A DNA stretch of 64,000 bases. It comes from Drechmeria coniospora. Taxonomy: Eukaryota > Ascomycota > Sordariomycetes > Hypocreales > Ophiocordycipitaceae. The position numbers and the translations under genes were made by a program. The stretch is taken from positions 6,072,520 to 6,136,519 of the forward strand of contig NC_054389.1 in NCBI RefSeq assembly GCF_001625195.1, written 5' to 3'. Shown piece by piece: positions 11,875 to 24,925 of the stretch. Every line of letters begins with the position of its first letter. The stretch's first letter is position 1. The notes below the pieces were generated by a model. It saw only the letters and a list, made by a program, of their open reading frames with translations. It had not been told where the DNA came from and ran no database searches.

Positions 11875-14096
11875 TCACAGCTTGGCCTGGACCCTCTCCT
11901 CGACAGCCTCGTGCTTTTCCCCGTGGCTCCGAAAGTACTCCCTCACCTTGGCCCTCGCTACCTCGACGACGGCGGCATCCTCGACCGTGCTCGGCACCGC
12001 CACCTGCTTGTCGAACTCACCATGCACCGCATTCTCGACGAGTTCGCGGAGCACGCGCCGCAGCGTCTTGCCCGACCGCGTCTTGGGGATCATGCCCTTG
12101 CCCTGGATGATGCCACCGAGCGAGGCGATGGCGCCCACATGCTTGCGCACGAGCGCCTGGATCTCCGAGGCCACCTCGTCCGACGGAATCGCCGACGTCG
12201 GGTGGTCGGCCGTCGAGAGCGTAACAAAGGCGAACGGACGCTGTCCCTTGAGAGCATCGGGTATGCCGACGACGCAGCACTCGGCGACGAGAGGGTGCGA
12301 TGCGACGGCTTGCTCGATGCCGCCGCTCGACAGCCGGTGGGCGCTGACGTTGAGCACGTCGTCGTTGCGGCTCATGACGTGCACGTAACCTTCGTTGTCG
12401 ATCCAACCAGAATCGCCCGTGTCCAGCCACTTTCCGTTGAACCTCTTCAGGTACCCCTTGTAGAATCTCTCCTCGTCCTGCCACAGGGTGCGGAAACCGG
12501 TAGGGGCCAACGGCATGCCGAGGACGATGTTCCCCATGGTTCCCCGTGCGACCTCGGCGCCGGCGTCGTCGACGATTCGCACGTCGAAACCGGGCATCGG
12601 CTTGCCCGCACTGCCGGGCTTGATCTCCGGTGGTGGATGGTCCCGTCTCGTCGTCCTCCGGTCGTGTCCGGCGTGGGGGACGAGGGCCCGGCCGGTGATC
12701 GGGGAGCCGGCTTCGGTGGACCACCAGTTGTCGATGACGTGGGCCGACGGGGCGCCGTACTTGCCGAGCAGTTCTTGGTAGAGGGAGACGAGCGTCGGCT
12801 CGGACCGCTCGCCGGCGAGGAAGAGGGCCCTGAGGGAGCGCAGGCCACCCCTGTCGCCGACGCGGGAGAGGAACTCGCTTTCCGGGTCGTCCCGCTTGAT
12901 GGCTCGCAGGGCCGTCGGGGCCGTGAACATGGTGTTGACCTTGTACTCCTCGACGACGCGCCAGAAGGCGGACGCGTCAGGGGTGCCGACGGGCTTGCCC
13001 TCGTACAGCACCGTGGCGGCGCCCGCCAGGAGCGGCGCGTATACGATGTACGAGTGGCCGACGACCCAACCGATGTCCGAGGCGGTAAAGGCGACATCGC
13101 CCGGCCCGTGGATGTTGAACAGGTAGCTGATGGACAGGTTCAAGCCGACGGCGTGTCCGCCGGCCTCCCGCAGGACTCCCTTGGGAGCGCCCGTGGTGCC
13201 AGAGGTGTGGATGATGTAGACGGGGTCGCCGCTCGCGACGGGCACGCACTCGGCCGTCATACCCCTCGCCTTGGCGCTCCTCACGACCTTTTGCCACGTC
13301 GCCTGCCCTTGGCGACGGTTGATGGGTGCCCAGCGGATCTGGTCGCGCTGCCAGACGATTGTGCGCGGCGGTTTGTGGCTGGCCAAGGAGATGGCCTCTT
13401 CGACGAGCGGGCGGTAGGCGATGGGGGGCTTGGCGCCGTCGATTCCGCACGAGGCGGTGAGCAGGACGGCAGGCCGGCAGGCGTCGATGCGCTGGGCGAG
13501 GGCGTTTGGAGCGAAGCCGCCGAAGACGATGGAGTGGATGGCGCCGAGGCGGTTGACGGCGAGGATGCCGACGATGGCAGCAGGGATCATGGGCACTGGG
13601 AAAGAAGGGGACGGCGGTCCGTCCGTCAGCTCTCGGTCCGCCCATCGGCACTCCTGCGCTCTTGGGGTTCGGGAATGGAAAGGGCCAAGGCCTGCCTACT
13701 GTAGAGCATGACAACATCGCCCTTCCGGACGCCCTCTTCCCTCAGGGCACCGGCGAGAACGGTGACTTGGTCGAGCAGGCGGCTGTAGCTGTAACGGTCC
13801 TTGGTCCCGGTCACGGGGCTGTCGTAGTAGAGGGCGACCTCGTCCCCGTGACCTGCCTCGACGTGTCTGTCGACGCAGTTGTAGCAGGTCGAAATCTCGC
13901 CGCCGGGGAACCACTCCCAGCTTTCGTGGGAGGTGGCAGAGTCGTCGGCGTTGCCATGACCGAGGACGCGATGGGTCCGTCGAAGGGCGGCGGTCGGCTT
14001 GGTATGCCACGAGAGGTGCTCGGCCTGCGCCGACCAAAACTCTTCAGGCTTGCTGAGGCTGAGGTGCAAGACGTCGTCCTGGAGGTGCGGCGCCAT
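11875..14096 (-). CDS. Propionyl/acetyl-CoA synthetase-like ligase (ACSS3/PrpE type) with PTS1 tail
   Basis: ATP-dependent acyl-CoA ligase of the ANL superfamily: carboxylate + ATP + CoA gives acyl-CoA + AMP + PPi. Exons 14096-13700 and 13595-11875 are joined across a 104-bp intron (GTAGGC...CAG) whose junction rebuilds the Met of LYMPMIP; 705 aa. The ACAS N-terminal domain covers about 1-75 (EEFW...WFPGGEISTCYNCVDRH). The ATP-binding P-loop TSGTTGAPKG is at about 263-272, followed by the LREAGGHAVGL motif typical of propionate-CoA ligases. WWSTEAG and WLDTGDSG motifs follow, and the catalytic lysine is in TRSGKTLRR at about 642. The protein ends in Ala-Lys-Leu, a canonical type 1 peroxisomal signal. 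The motif around the P-loop favours propionate or another short acyl substrate over acetate (family knowledge). Role inferred: peroxisomal activation of propionate or short-chain acids. Confidence 0.93.
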
Positions 14097-16585
14097 GGCA
14101 ACGACGGCTGGATTGGGAGCCTGCGCGTTCGTCGATGGTTCTGTCCCTCTCGGCGGCGTCCTTTGGGTGAATGAACGGATGGATAGGTTAGTCGGAGTGG
14201 GTTGATGCTGGTGCTGGTGCTGGGGCCGGTGCGGATGTTCGTGAAAGGAATCAGGGAGACCAGCTGGGCTTGGCCATGACATGCACCGTGGGACCGCGTT
14301 TCGACGCTCGGTTCCTTCGTTCCGGATATCGATGGCCGTTACGCAGCGTCGTGCGGTGCTGCAGCACTATCCTCGGTTATGCAACCGACGGCGCGGAGGA
14401 AGGGAGACGACGCCGTCCAACCAGGCTGGGGGTGAATCCTTCCGGAGCAAGGTATCCATTCATCCCCATCTAGGATCGAGCCGTGGACCTGGACGTGGGT
14501 GCTTCCCGCAGGGTGGAGGAAGCTCCAGAGGGTGACGGGGGGCAGCTCCAGCGGGCGAGGGGGCGAGCTCCAGTGGAGCGCCAGCGGGCCAGCATTAGGC
14601 GCGCCCCGCCAAAGGGGGTCCTCCTTTCCCGAGATCCCCCCCCTCAGCCAAGGGCTGCAAGCCAAGTACTTGTACATGTACTTGAATGTACACGTGCATC
14701 TACCTGTTTTACTTGTAGCTGAACATCTCCAGCAGGGGGAGCCGTCGAGGTACAGAAACCGATGCTGGCTCGATTCCCCTTGGCAGAGCTGTCAACCTCC
14801 GCACTCCGAAACGCAATCCCGGACAAGTGGTAATGCAAAGCAAGTGATGAAGCATAAGCGCACCTGCATCTTCAGACAGGCGTTCGTCCAAAATATTAAA
14901 TGCACGCACGGAGTAGGTAGTGCCTTGCAAACTTCGGATTCGTCAGCGGACGCGTCAAGCAAGGCTCCAGGGTAGCCCCGACCGTCCTACCAAAGTACGA
15001 GGATGCAGGCGCGCAGAGGAGCTCACGTGCGCTGAATGCTAATGAGCATGAAATAGGTAGGTACTGCTGATAGTGAATAGGTGTTAGAAATTACTTGTTG
15101 CATAGCCCGTACATACTGCTGCTGATGTACGGAGTAGCACACCAGCGTATTTACGAGGACGTTTGGAAGGGCATTCGGCTGTTTGGAAGGAAGATGGCCG
15201 GCCTAGCAATGGGCATGGAATAGATATTGCTGATAGAGAGTAAGTAGGTGCTAGAAATTACTTGGTGCATAGCCCGTAATACTGCTGCTGATGTTGCACC
15301 CCAGCGTTATTAAGAGTGCTTGCGTTTGGAAGGCTATTCGGCTGTTTGGAAGGAAGGTGGCCGGCCTAGCCCCCAAAGGTGTTGCCGTGTCTCGTCCGCC
15401 CTCAAACGTGACTCCAACATGCCATCGCACATGTACCACGACCTCGATCCGTCCGCTCCGACTGGAACGCACACGCCCACCTCGAACATTGCTCTTCCAT
15501 GGACGGCGCCGCCTCAGACAGGGACGGAAAGGGAGCGGGACGAAGCGAGAGGCCTGAGACCGATGACAATAACGCCGCGACACAATAAGCGTGGCTGGCT
15601 TATTGTTCGACGGGCGTGCACGGCGACAGACACTCCTCCGAGTGCGTCCTACATGGCATGGCATCGCGACCCTGCCACACGCGAACAGAGGAATGAGCGA
15701 GTTCACACGTGCAGGATACACCAACTCCAAAGCGTCCTTGTACTTTGGACGATAAACGGGCGATGCAATCAATGGCGGAAGTCGTATGGAGGGCAGGCAG
15801 TGTGGCCCACTCGTCGAAGAGGCAGATGGCCAGTCGCCGAATGGGGGCTCGCAGGCACCTGCTGCAGCATGCATCACTCCACGACTACAATGCATCGTGT
15901 CTCGGCACGGGATGCATCCTCACGCCGACGAAGGGGGCAAACCGAACATGGTGAGAGAATCATGTCAAAAATAATTTGCCGGACCAAAAAACTGGTCCCC
16001 CAGCAATGCTTATTCGGTGACTCCTATATGATGTGCGAACGAGCAGATACATACATGGATGCAGCATTGAAGTTGCTAGACGAGAGCCCATAAAACAACC
16101 CGGCAGATTATATGTATATCAAAATTCCGTTCGCCGTGCTCGATGGCGGCACAAGCCTTGAGCACGTCGAGGAAAGCAGGCTCATGCCCCGAACAGGCCA
16201 CGAGCGCCTCCACGACGACGGACCTGCTTCTCCTCTCTACCATTTCCAGTTGGCGCATTAGGACGGCTGGAGAAAAAAAAGGCCACATTATATTTCCGAG
16301 CGCCGAATATGAAGAAGTCCACACGCCGAGTCAAGCGACCGGCGTGCTGCCCCGTCGATCGTCGAGACAAATGAAACAGGCCATCGGTCTCCAGATCTCC
16401 GGGTGCGTATATGTCCGTATCCCAAAGTCTATATATCCGAAGAAAGCCCGCGACTCGCATCTCCTCAAACAACTCTGCACTCTGCTTTACCCGCCCAGGC
16501 CCGGCGATGACGGACGAAGTTCTGACAACTATTCAACAGAAATCGCAGCCGAGGCGGCCATGGCGAGGCGTCACAGCGAGTTGAT
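14097..16585. other. Intergenic with a tandem duplication, no gene seen
   Basis: The right 400 bp before the ligase start is the likely ligase promoter. The middle holds the 165-bp tandem duplication listed separately and a few GTAC words (14660-14700, 15120). An open frame at 15320-16093 starts inside the second repeat copy and has no recognisable domain. The last 450 bp are the 3' flank of the GPI-protein gene. No RNA gene was recognised. Confidence 0.6.
15041..15370. repeat. 165-bp tandem duplication
   Basis: Copy 1 (15041-15207) and copy 2 (15208-15370) share AGAAATTACTTG, GCATAGCCCGTA, ACTGCTGCTGATGT and CGGCTGTTTGGAAGGAAG in the same order, and each ends in GGCCGGCCTAGC. They differ by scattered substitutions and small indels (roughly 85% identical by eye), so the duplication is not recent. 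No terminal inverted repeats or coding capacity are visible. Confidence 0.92.
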
Positions 16586-17207
16586 TTACAGGATGAAAGC
16601 GGCGAGACCGACGATACCGGCCAGGCCAGCGCCGGTAAGGGCGACGGCCTTGGCGGCACCGGCGGTGGCGATAGGGGCCGGCTCCTTGGGAGGGATGGGG
16701 CTGCCGGTGCCGACCGGGGTGGGGACGACGGTGGGCTTGGCCGGGACGGTGACGTTCTTGTAGCCGGGAGCGCTGTCACGAGAGGTCAGTCGCGAGGTCC
16801 GGGGATGAGGACGAGACGAGGACGAGGAGAGCGGAGCCAGCTTACCAGTTGTGGCAGACAACAGCCGTCGTGGGGATGACCGGCTTCGAGATGGTGCAAG
16901 GGCAGTCAGTGATGGTGACGGTGCCGGGCTGTAGTTTTTCCGTCAGCTTTGGCTCACGCGGTAAGGAGGGCCAGGGCCGAGAGATGACGGCAGGCCGCCT
17001 CGACTCGGGCGCCGGCCGGGAAGGAGGGGGATAGACAAGACGTACGGTGCTGACGTGGTAGGTCTTGCTGCCGTGGACGAGGATGGTGGGAGAAGGGCAG
17101 TAGGTGACGTAGGAGTTGACGACCTCGGTCACGTAGGTGACGTTGCTGGCATAGTGGGCAGTGGCGCCAGCGGCAGCGGCGAGGACGGCGGCAGCGGTGA
17201 ACTTCAT
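16586..17207 (-). CDS. Small secreted GPI-anchored cell wall protein (CCG-6-like)
   Basis: Predicted wall or membrane-surface protein of 143 aa. Exons 17207-17046, 16928-16846 and 16772-16586 are separated by introns of 117 bp (GTACGT...CAG) and 73 bp (GTAAGC...CAG); both joins keep frame and restore the Cys of VVCHNC. A signal peptide spans 1-17 (MKFTAAAVLAAAAGATA). A compact five-Cys segment follows (Cys37, 63, 65, 79, 82) with TITDCPCTISKPV. Then comes a Pro/Thr-rich stalk and a hydrophobic tail from about 122 to 143 after a small-residue stretch, as expected for a GPI signal. N-glycosylation sequons lie at Asn22 and Asn88. The layout resembles the short fungal family that includes Neurospora clock-controlled CCG-6, as I remember it; that name is tentative. 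A TATA box about 145 bp upstream suggests strong or regulated expression. Confidence 0.88.
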
Positions 17208-17350
17208 CTTGTCGGCGAATTAAGCGTCGGTTGAACGAGTGTAAGTGACTGAAAGAGTCGGCAAGTTGGAAGATGCTGAGCGAAGGTGGGTGAGAGGGAA
17301 GGGGGGAAAGAAGGAAACGGGGGGGAGCGGGAGAGGCCAAGAGGGGATAA

Positions 17351-17357
17351 CTTTATA
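17351..17357 (-). promoter_or_regulatory. TATA box of the GPI-protein gene
   Basis: The minus strand reads TATAAAG 144-150 bp upstream of the ATG at 17207, a usual distance for a fungal core promoter. The leader between them is purine-rich on the plus strand. Assignment is by sequence and spacing only. Confidence 0.5.
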
Positions 17358-18008
17358 CAACGGCGAAACAAGAGGGTGGAGCGAGCCGATAAAAAGGAGC
17401 TAGAGCAATATTACGGTACGACGAGCATGGGCATCTGCAGCCGCACAGCAAGTGCCAGACAAAGCAAGCAAGGGAAAAACAGAGATTTGTTGTTTGTGCT
17501 GCACTCGGATGCGGGTGCACACGTACGTACAGTACGTGTGTGTGTGTGCGTGTGCGCTTACACCTGGGTCCAGGGACGCCGTGCCTGTTTCAAGCACCAC
17601 GGGCGCGCGATACAGGGGGGGTGTGGAGGCGCCCGGTGGGGGAGATGGAGCACCATGCTCGATTTAGCCAGGGAGGCTGACGGGGTCGGGCCAGGGGTTG
17701 GAATTAGGGCGAGCCCAGGCCAGGCACCCAGGGGCCGATAGCGCAGCGGCCCTGATTTGGCGCCACGGGCGACCGTCAGCCAGGCGCCGACGGCCGCCAG
17801 CACGCACCCGCCAGTCACTCACGGGCGATCGCCTTTTTTGGCAGCGGGGGGGTGGGGAGAGCGAGGGAGCGTGGCGATGAATCCATCGGCAAGCATCAGC
17901 ACATGCACCCAACCTACATGCATACAGTACCTGTACTTGCTGCATGCTCACAGTACCCCTATTCGTCCGTACGTACTGAAGATGCACTGTAGACGCACTG
18001 TAGATGCC

Positions 18009-18171
18009 GTACTTGCTCAGTAGAACTGTACTCGCTCAGTAGAACTGTACTTGCTCAGTAGAACTGTACTTGCTCAGTAGAACTGTACTTGCTCAGTAGA
18101 ACTGTACTTGCTCAGTAGAACTGTACTTGTTCAGTAGAACTGTATAGGTATATACTTGCTCAGTTGAACTC
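18009..18171. repeat. 19-bp tandem array (GTACTTGCTCAGTAGAACT)
   Basis: Seven contiguous copies of a 19-bp unit run from 18009 to 18141; copies 2 and 7 each differ by one base. A degenerate eighth copy with an insertion ends at 18171. The unit begins with the GTACTTG word found throughout the GTAC blocks, so the array looks like a local amplification of one such word. There are no spacers, so this is not a CRISPR array. Confidence 0.96.
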
Positions 18172-21100
18172 TCCACCTGCTGAGTACCTACAGGTAGTGG
18201 CAATGTACTTGCAAAACCCCCGAGACTTTTGCTCATTTCCGTAGCAGCATACTAATACACCCGCAGCGCTGCGCGCGTGTAGGGAGGTGTACAGTGGAAG
18301 AAGGGTGCCTGCAAGTAGTTATGGTGGTGCTCGCACTCGCACTCCGTACCGTGCGAGCATTTTGCGGCACGCATTGCTCGTGGACGACTGGCGTCCGTCA
18401 TGGGTCAATTCGCAGCAGCACTACTGTACGGATACATGCATCGCCGTCATTCATCGTCAGTCAAGCAAGGCAGGGGCAGGCCCCGGTAGCGAATCAAATC
18501 CGGTTGAATCATGACACGCGGTGGAAGGTGACGAGTTCAACTCGGTCCGACGGGACGGAGGTGAGCAACGCAAGCACCGAAGAATAGTACCTCTAGCGGC
18601 GCTTGCCAGCAAATGCGGACGTCAGCCGGTGCACAGTGCACCTGGGAGTGTTAATACTCGCGAGCGAGCGGGAATATGCTATGATGCCTGCTTTGGGCGT
18701 ACAAGTAATACTGCAAGTACGAGCGCGTGCGCGTGAGGACGGCCCAAGTAATGCACTGTACGTGTTCCGCACTCGTCGGCGGCGGCGGCATTGTGCTCCA
18801 GCACCGCTAAAACAGCACGCCAGCGGAGCTAGCTCTGTCATGGTCGGTTTCTGCACGTGCGCGCAGCCCGGCAACCAAGCATGCTCAGCCGAATCAGCAG
18901 GCGGCTATTTGTGACTTGCACCGGGCCGAGATTGCGTCGGTTGCCGCGGCACTTCCGGACCGCCATTGATGCATAAGTACCTTTACGTTGCGAGTACGAG
19001 TAGCCATACGAGCCCATGTACGGTAATGTACATGTACAGTCACAGGGAGGAGTAAGTACGAGGACGGAGCTTGCACGCGGGTATGATAACACTGCACGCC
19101 ACCCCGTACATGGATAGCAAACAGGGACTCGCAAGTACTATACAGCAGGTAGAAGTGCACGTCTGGTACACCAAGTACATGCGCGGTGCAGTTCTGTTGC
19201 ATGAGCTGCTGGGGCGATGATGCATGCATTTTCTCTACGAACAACTACAAGTACAGTACATGTTCCGTAGACGGATACACGAATGCGCGCGAGAGGTGCA
19301 CAGTGCGTACTCCTGCATGCACTTGCATTTCTTTACAGCACTGCATGTATGAAATACATGTGCCAAAAGTGATGAATACATGTCAGTACTTTCGCACAAG
19401 TGCAGTAATTACTCCATCAAACAGTCCAGATCGGGCCCCGCCGTGGGAGCCTATTTTTCTCCCCGACCCGGTTGTCAGTCAATCGAGTCCTTCGGGAGCT
19501 TCCCCTCTATTCGTGCTAACGGCCGTTTGTTCCACAGTGATGGCTGCCTGCCATTGTCATGCGTGCCGTCGACGAGGGCGAGTGAAGGTGGGAGCTGAGG
19601 AGAATAAAACAGGGGGGGTGGGGGCTGCTACGGATGACGAATGATGACAGCTTGTTCGCCCGTCGCCAGCGGCTGCTGATTTTTCTCTCACCCTCGAATG
19701 CGCCTCGCACGTCGCGTAAGTACTTACATGTTAAGTACTTGCTCCGTATTCGCACGAGCATTAATACAAGCAGAGCACAGTAACGGACGTTTTTCTTCTT
19801 CTCGCTCGACGCTAATGCAGGAACCTGATTGCTGTGGGTACACACGATTCTGCGAGTGCGTGTACTTGGTTGTAGTGTACAGCACTTGCGTGCATGCACA
19901 AGCAAGTGTACGGTACGGATCACTCCGTATGTGTACGCACACCACTGCAAAGGCCCGCGATGTGCCTCGCAAGGAACCGAACCACCTCCCCTGCTGTCTG
20001 TCACTGCGCCGATTCTTGCTTGCACATGCACGTATCTCGTACGAAATCCAAATTCCATAATATTGCACAATCTCCTGGTTGTATTATTGTGGACCGGCGA
20101 CTACACGTACAACCGTCATTGTGCAATGCTGGCGGGGGACTCGTTGATGCACGAGAACCTGGTGAGCGTACACCTAACCTACTTGGCTGCATCCGCTGTG
20201 CTTGTTGCATACGAGCGAGAGACTAACTATCTGTATGCCCATCGTCCTTCCCAGTGACTAGTGCATTGCTGAAGGCGCGTTGTATTACTTGCGGATCCAA
20301 ACAACAGAGCATTGCTCTCCGGCAACGGGCATGAACTGCGTTCATCACAACAAGCCCCCACCCGCAGCACGCTTGCACCCAGTGCGCGTACGTCTACGCG
20401 CACATGTACTGTACATGCATGCTTGTGCGCTTGCCGATACCGGTGCATGCACTGTGGAAGCACTCGCAGGCACACAACAAACAGATGAGGGCACAATGTG
20501 CCGTGCACTGTGTACAAGTACAGTGGTAGTGCGGAGTACACTTGCAAGCCACCTTTGGTTGTGCCCCCAACGAGCATTCGAGTCTTGCAGGCCGTGGCTC
20601 CCCAAAACTGGGATTCGTGTTAATAGCGGATGTTTTAGTGCATGTACTTGCGCCTGAACAGTACTTTCATACGAGCATACTTACAATCCCTCCTAGGGCG
20701 AAAAGCGTTGCTCAGAGGAGCCCGCCTCTCGTCGTGGTGTTGTCCTCCCAGCAACATGAGGGTGAAAAAAAATACAATCTTAGGAGTGGCTTAAGAAAAT
20801 CAAACCCGAGTAAGAACATATTCAAGTAATACTCCGTACGGAGCACAGAAAGTGTACTTGCGTGTAGGCACTTCCGTACTCCGTACACCTACGAGTAATA
20901 GTGTTAAACGCAGCGTTGTCCATCGGACTCCTTTCCGTCGGGTGGGGGAGTTCAAGATGCCGATACTCGACCATCATTGGTCGAGTTCCCTGCGCGAACA
21001 GGGCAGGTAATTCTGACTTTTCGCTGGCTGCCAACCACCTCGTTCGACACCAATTTTACTTGCATGCAAACGCGGTGGCCATGCACATGTGCAGCGGGTG

Positions 21101-24100
21101 TGCTTGCGGCAAGTACGGAGTGCAGTAAGAACACAGGTAATTTCCTGCTTACAGGGGAGGCCGCAGCCACGATGCGCTGGGCACACGAGGCGACAGCGGA
21201 CGTGCACCAACCGTTTTTCTAGCTTGGTCATTGCGCATCGACACCTGCTCGTCTTGTCGTCGTTTTCCTTTCCCGGACAAGGGTAAAGTACACGCATACT
21301 CTGTACAGAGTGCAATACGGAATACTGTACACTGTATGCTGCTGTACACCTGACGCATCAAGAAATGCAGTCACGATCCGACGAGGACAACAGGTGCAGT
21401 TGACGGCTCCGTCGTGGAGCCTCGCAAACTGCTCCGAGGATGAGCGCCCGAGCAGCGGCGATCTGAATCCACTGCGGAGCAGCGACACTTGGCCATCACA
21501 TCGCCGATGGGTGGGGCTGACTGACCGACCATCGACCATCGGACCACGGAACAGAGGGCTCCTTAGCTGGGCGCTTGATAACAGATGCCTACCATGCATC
21601 CATCAATATCCAAGAACATGTCGGCATCCGTTGTGGTGGCAATTGCACTGTAACTGCCTGTCGGACTTGTTTCTGTGGAGTCATGATCGCCCCGGCCGCC
21701 GATCCCTTTTCGATGCCGTTGGCCTAGGCTCGAGCAAGCGAACAACACAACACAACTCCAGTGGTCCACGTACTCAAAAGTACGCGTGTTCTTACTTGTA
21801 GGCATCCCCGAAAAGCCAGTCTATTAAGGCATGGTGGGTCTGGTCTGTGGGTGTCGCAGGTGTCTGGCGCCCTCCGCCCTCCAATGGGAAGGGGAGGGCC
21901 CTCGACTGAGGATCCTTGACGACGCGACTTGACCAGGCCGATCGATCGGTCGACCTCCTCCCGTTGGATATTTTCTCTCTCTCGTATCGTCGGCTACTAG
22001 CACGCACAAGACCGTGCCTTTTGCATTGATACCTTTTTCAATCAAACGTTGCATACGGAGGACGTGTGGGGTACGTATGTACAAGCACAAATACATGCAC
22101 ACAGGGAGGCGGAATATTTGATCATGTCCACGGACCAGTATTTGGCGTGTGTCGGTATCCAATACACTGTCTACGAAAATGAACATGACTGTAAGTACTT
22201 GTACTTGTTGCTCTGTCCTGCGTTACTCGCTGCACACCAACAAGAAAATACTCAAGTATAGGTAGGTAGGTAGGTGCGAGTACAGTATGTTGTAGGCAAG
22301 TACAAGTAGAATATGATGCTTTTGGTCCGGACCCGGTGTACCTGTTAGTACAGCGACGCAGAGTTTGAAGTAAGTACTTGCAGGTACGCAAAAGTACATG
22401 TACAGAGTAATACATTCGGTCAGCGTGCGATGGAGAATGACACCCTTTCAGTGCGTTTCTGACAATGTCCCAACTCCGCAGTAATACCTCCTATTACCCG
22501 TACGCAGCAGGCGGTGACCGCCCGGGCGTAAGCACACCATTTCGGCTTGTTCACATGTCAGTTCAGTGCCTTCCGTTCCCGCCATACACATTCTGCACAT
22601 GGTTGAACCATCCCGCACATTTTTCGACTCGTTCGCGGAGGCGCAAGTGTAGCTCCACGCATTCGCACGATGCCAAAGTCGAATTGTGCAACTCATGCTG
22701 GCACGGCAAGGTAATTATACCTACCGGCACGTTGGCTACGAGTGTTTGTCCCTCACCACGCGGCACGCGAAGCCGTATTGCCAAGCATCACGGCGAAGGC
22801 TATCCGAGACAAAAGCTTGCCAGCGAGCGACCTTGCCCGGTCCAGCCTTTCGCGCCCCCCCCCTGCTCACCCTCATGCTAGGTCTATCGCTTCCATCTGC
22901 ACCAGTGTAAGTACATGCACTTGCTTATTGTGCCGTACTCCGAAGTGCATGGTTCGCATTAGCACGTACGACTGGCAGTAATTCCGTACTGCACATGAAT
23001 GTGATGCGGCCACGGCGGCAGGCCGGCCTTGTTGGTGCGCCATATAGCGGCAGCTGGCTCCACGCGTTTTTAATGGCGCCTACCTTTCCGTACCCGTGCC
23101 GCCTTCCTCTCTGCCGCCTTGGTGCTAGCAATGGAACCAACCCTCCGCTCGGCAGTACAGTACAGTGCAGTCAGTACCTAAAAGTACTTAGTACACTGTA
23201 CCTGTTAGCAGGGAGAGCATGTGTTTGTGCTGCATCCTACCAAGGTGCGGAGCAAAGAATAGGGTCATGCCGCGCAGTGCAGTACAGGCGCGGTAATTAT
23301 TCGTCCGCCTCCAGCATCTTCTTGCCGCGCAAACACACCTGCTATCTCATGCCAACTCCGACCTATGGGGATTCATGGAAACACCCCTGTCATCAAAGTC
23401 TCGCTGACGCATCTTGCCTGACTAGCTGCGAGGCGGACAAGGCCGGCGTGGAACCTCTCGCCATCGGGCACGCGTCGAGTCATCGTTCGCTGAACAGGCC
23501 GCTTCCCTGTTCGCGGAGGCTGTACGAACCAGTGCAAGTAAAAGTGTACCTGCACATGTACATGTACTTGGGTACATGCATACAGTACGGTGCCAAGTGC
23601 ATTGATCGTGGAGGTTCGGATGACTGTGAACCCTATAGGCGGACTATCTCAGGCACCAAACTCGGGCGTCTTTAGTGCCTGCAGTGCATCCTACTAGCAC
23701 CCACCAGCAGAGGATCGCCGAGGCGGACGAGGACAAATACAAACACAAACACAACCAGTGAGCATTCGCATGTAGTGCCAACGTCGGTGTGGCGGTGTTC
23801 CTTTTGCACGTCCATCACAAGTTGTGGTGCCGCAGGTACTTGCAGCGGGTGGTGTGCTGGGCTTGCACTAAAACCTGTAGTCGAAGTACTCGTCCTGTCT
23901 TGTTGTCGCCAGCAAGGTCGTCCGCACAGAACAAGTGTTTGAACTTGTACCCACGACCAAGTACAATACAGTAGCCGCAAAGTACTAATGTAGGAGTTTC
24001 TGTCGAATGTACTCTGTGCCGGCCGTGCTTTGCCTGTACGACATGCACAAATTCGATGGCTGCCTCTCGTTTGGTCGCTTCAAGTACTGCGCAATTTCGT

Positions 24101-24925
24101 GACCGATGGTTTTCGACGCCAGCTTCGACGTAGCTGAAAAGGTCAAAGACAGCCGCACACGTCTTGGGGGCGTCTCGGTCGTCCAGTCGCTCACGACATG
24201 ACGTCTCTTCCACCACTGCCTTGGTCGGCCTCGATTGGCCTCGATTGGCCTTGGACTAGCCATGTTTGGGATGAGGATTCAGCCGTGAAGCACGTCTCAG
24301 TTTACTCGTACCATCGGTTACATCTGTACGAGTACATCCAGCCCGTACTCGCCAGGAAATTAATCGACTTTCTTCGGAGATGATTCCTCCGTCTCGGTCT
24401 CGCCGACGTGACCAAGGACAGACAGCCCGGCAGTCGGACCGTTCCCGCCTCCTCCCTCGAAAAGGGCGGAAAGGGGAAGGGGAAGGGGAAAGGGAAAGGG
24501 GGAGAAGGGACAAGGACATGGAGACGACAAAGGCGCACATTGTTTTGTGCGTCGGAGCCAACAATAGGCGGTGACTGCACGCTGCCAGTGCCGCGTCTGC
24601 CTGAGTGCCTTTTCTGCACCGCCGTCCTGGCAAGAAAGGAAGGACGGCTTCGACAGGCTCCTGCCGCCCGTCCACCAGCCGAACCGAACCGGCTTGAACC
24701 GCCTATGCCCTTTGGGAAGGAACGTCACGGCGCGTGACTAATGATGATTGAACTGTGTTCGGAATACTTGTTCATTGTGATTGCCCACGCCATCATCCGC
24801 AGCGCTGTTGATCAATCTACTGTAGTCGATTGCCGATACTGAAGGAAACCAACGTATGAACCCATGAAACCTAGGGGCAAGCGAGCAAGTGATTGAGCAA
24901 GAATCGGCAGCAGAAACAACAACTG

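Noticed and set aside
11602..13704. 700-codon open frame antisense to the CoA ligase
   Set aside because: Same codon-bias effect; the sense frame has all ligase motifs and a phase-consistent intron.
15320..16093. 257-codon plus-strand frame
   Set aside because: It starts inside the second copy of a tandem duplication and has no domain or coding-type codon bias.
18009..18171. Possible CRISPR-like array
   Set aside because: The 19-bp units are contiguous with no spacers, and the organism is a eukaryote.
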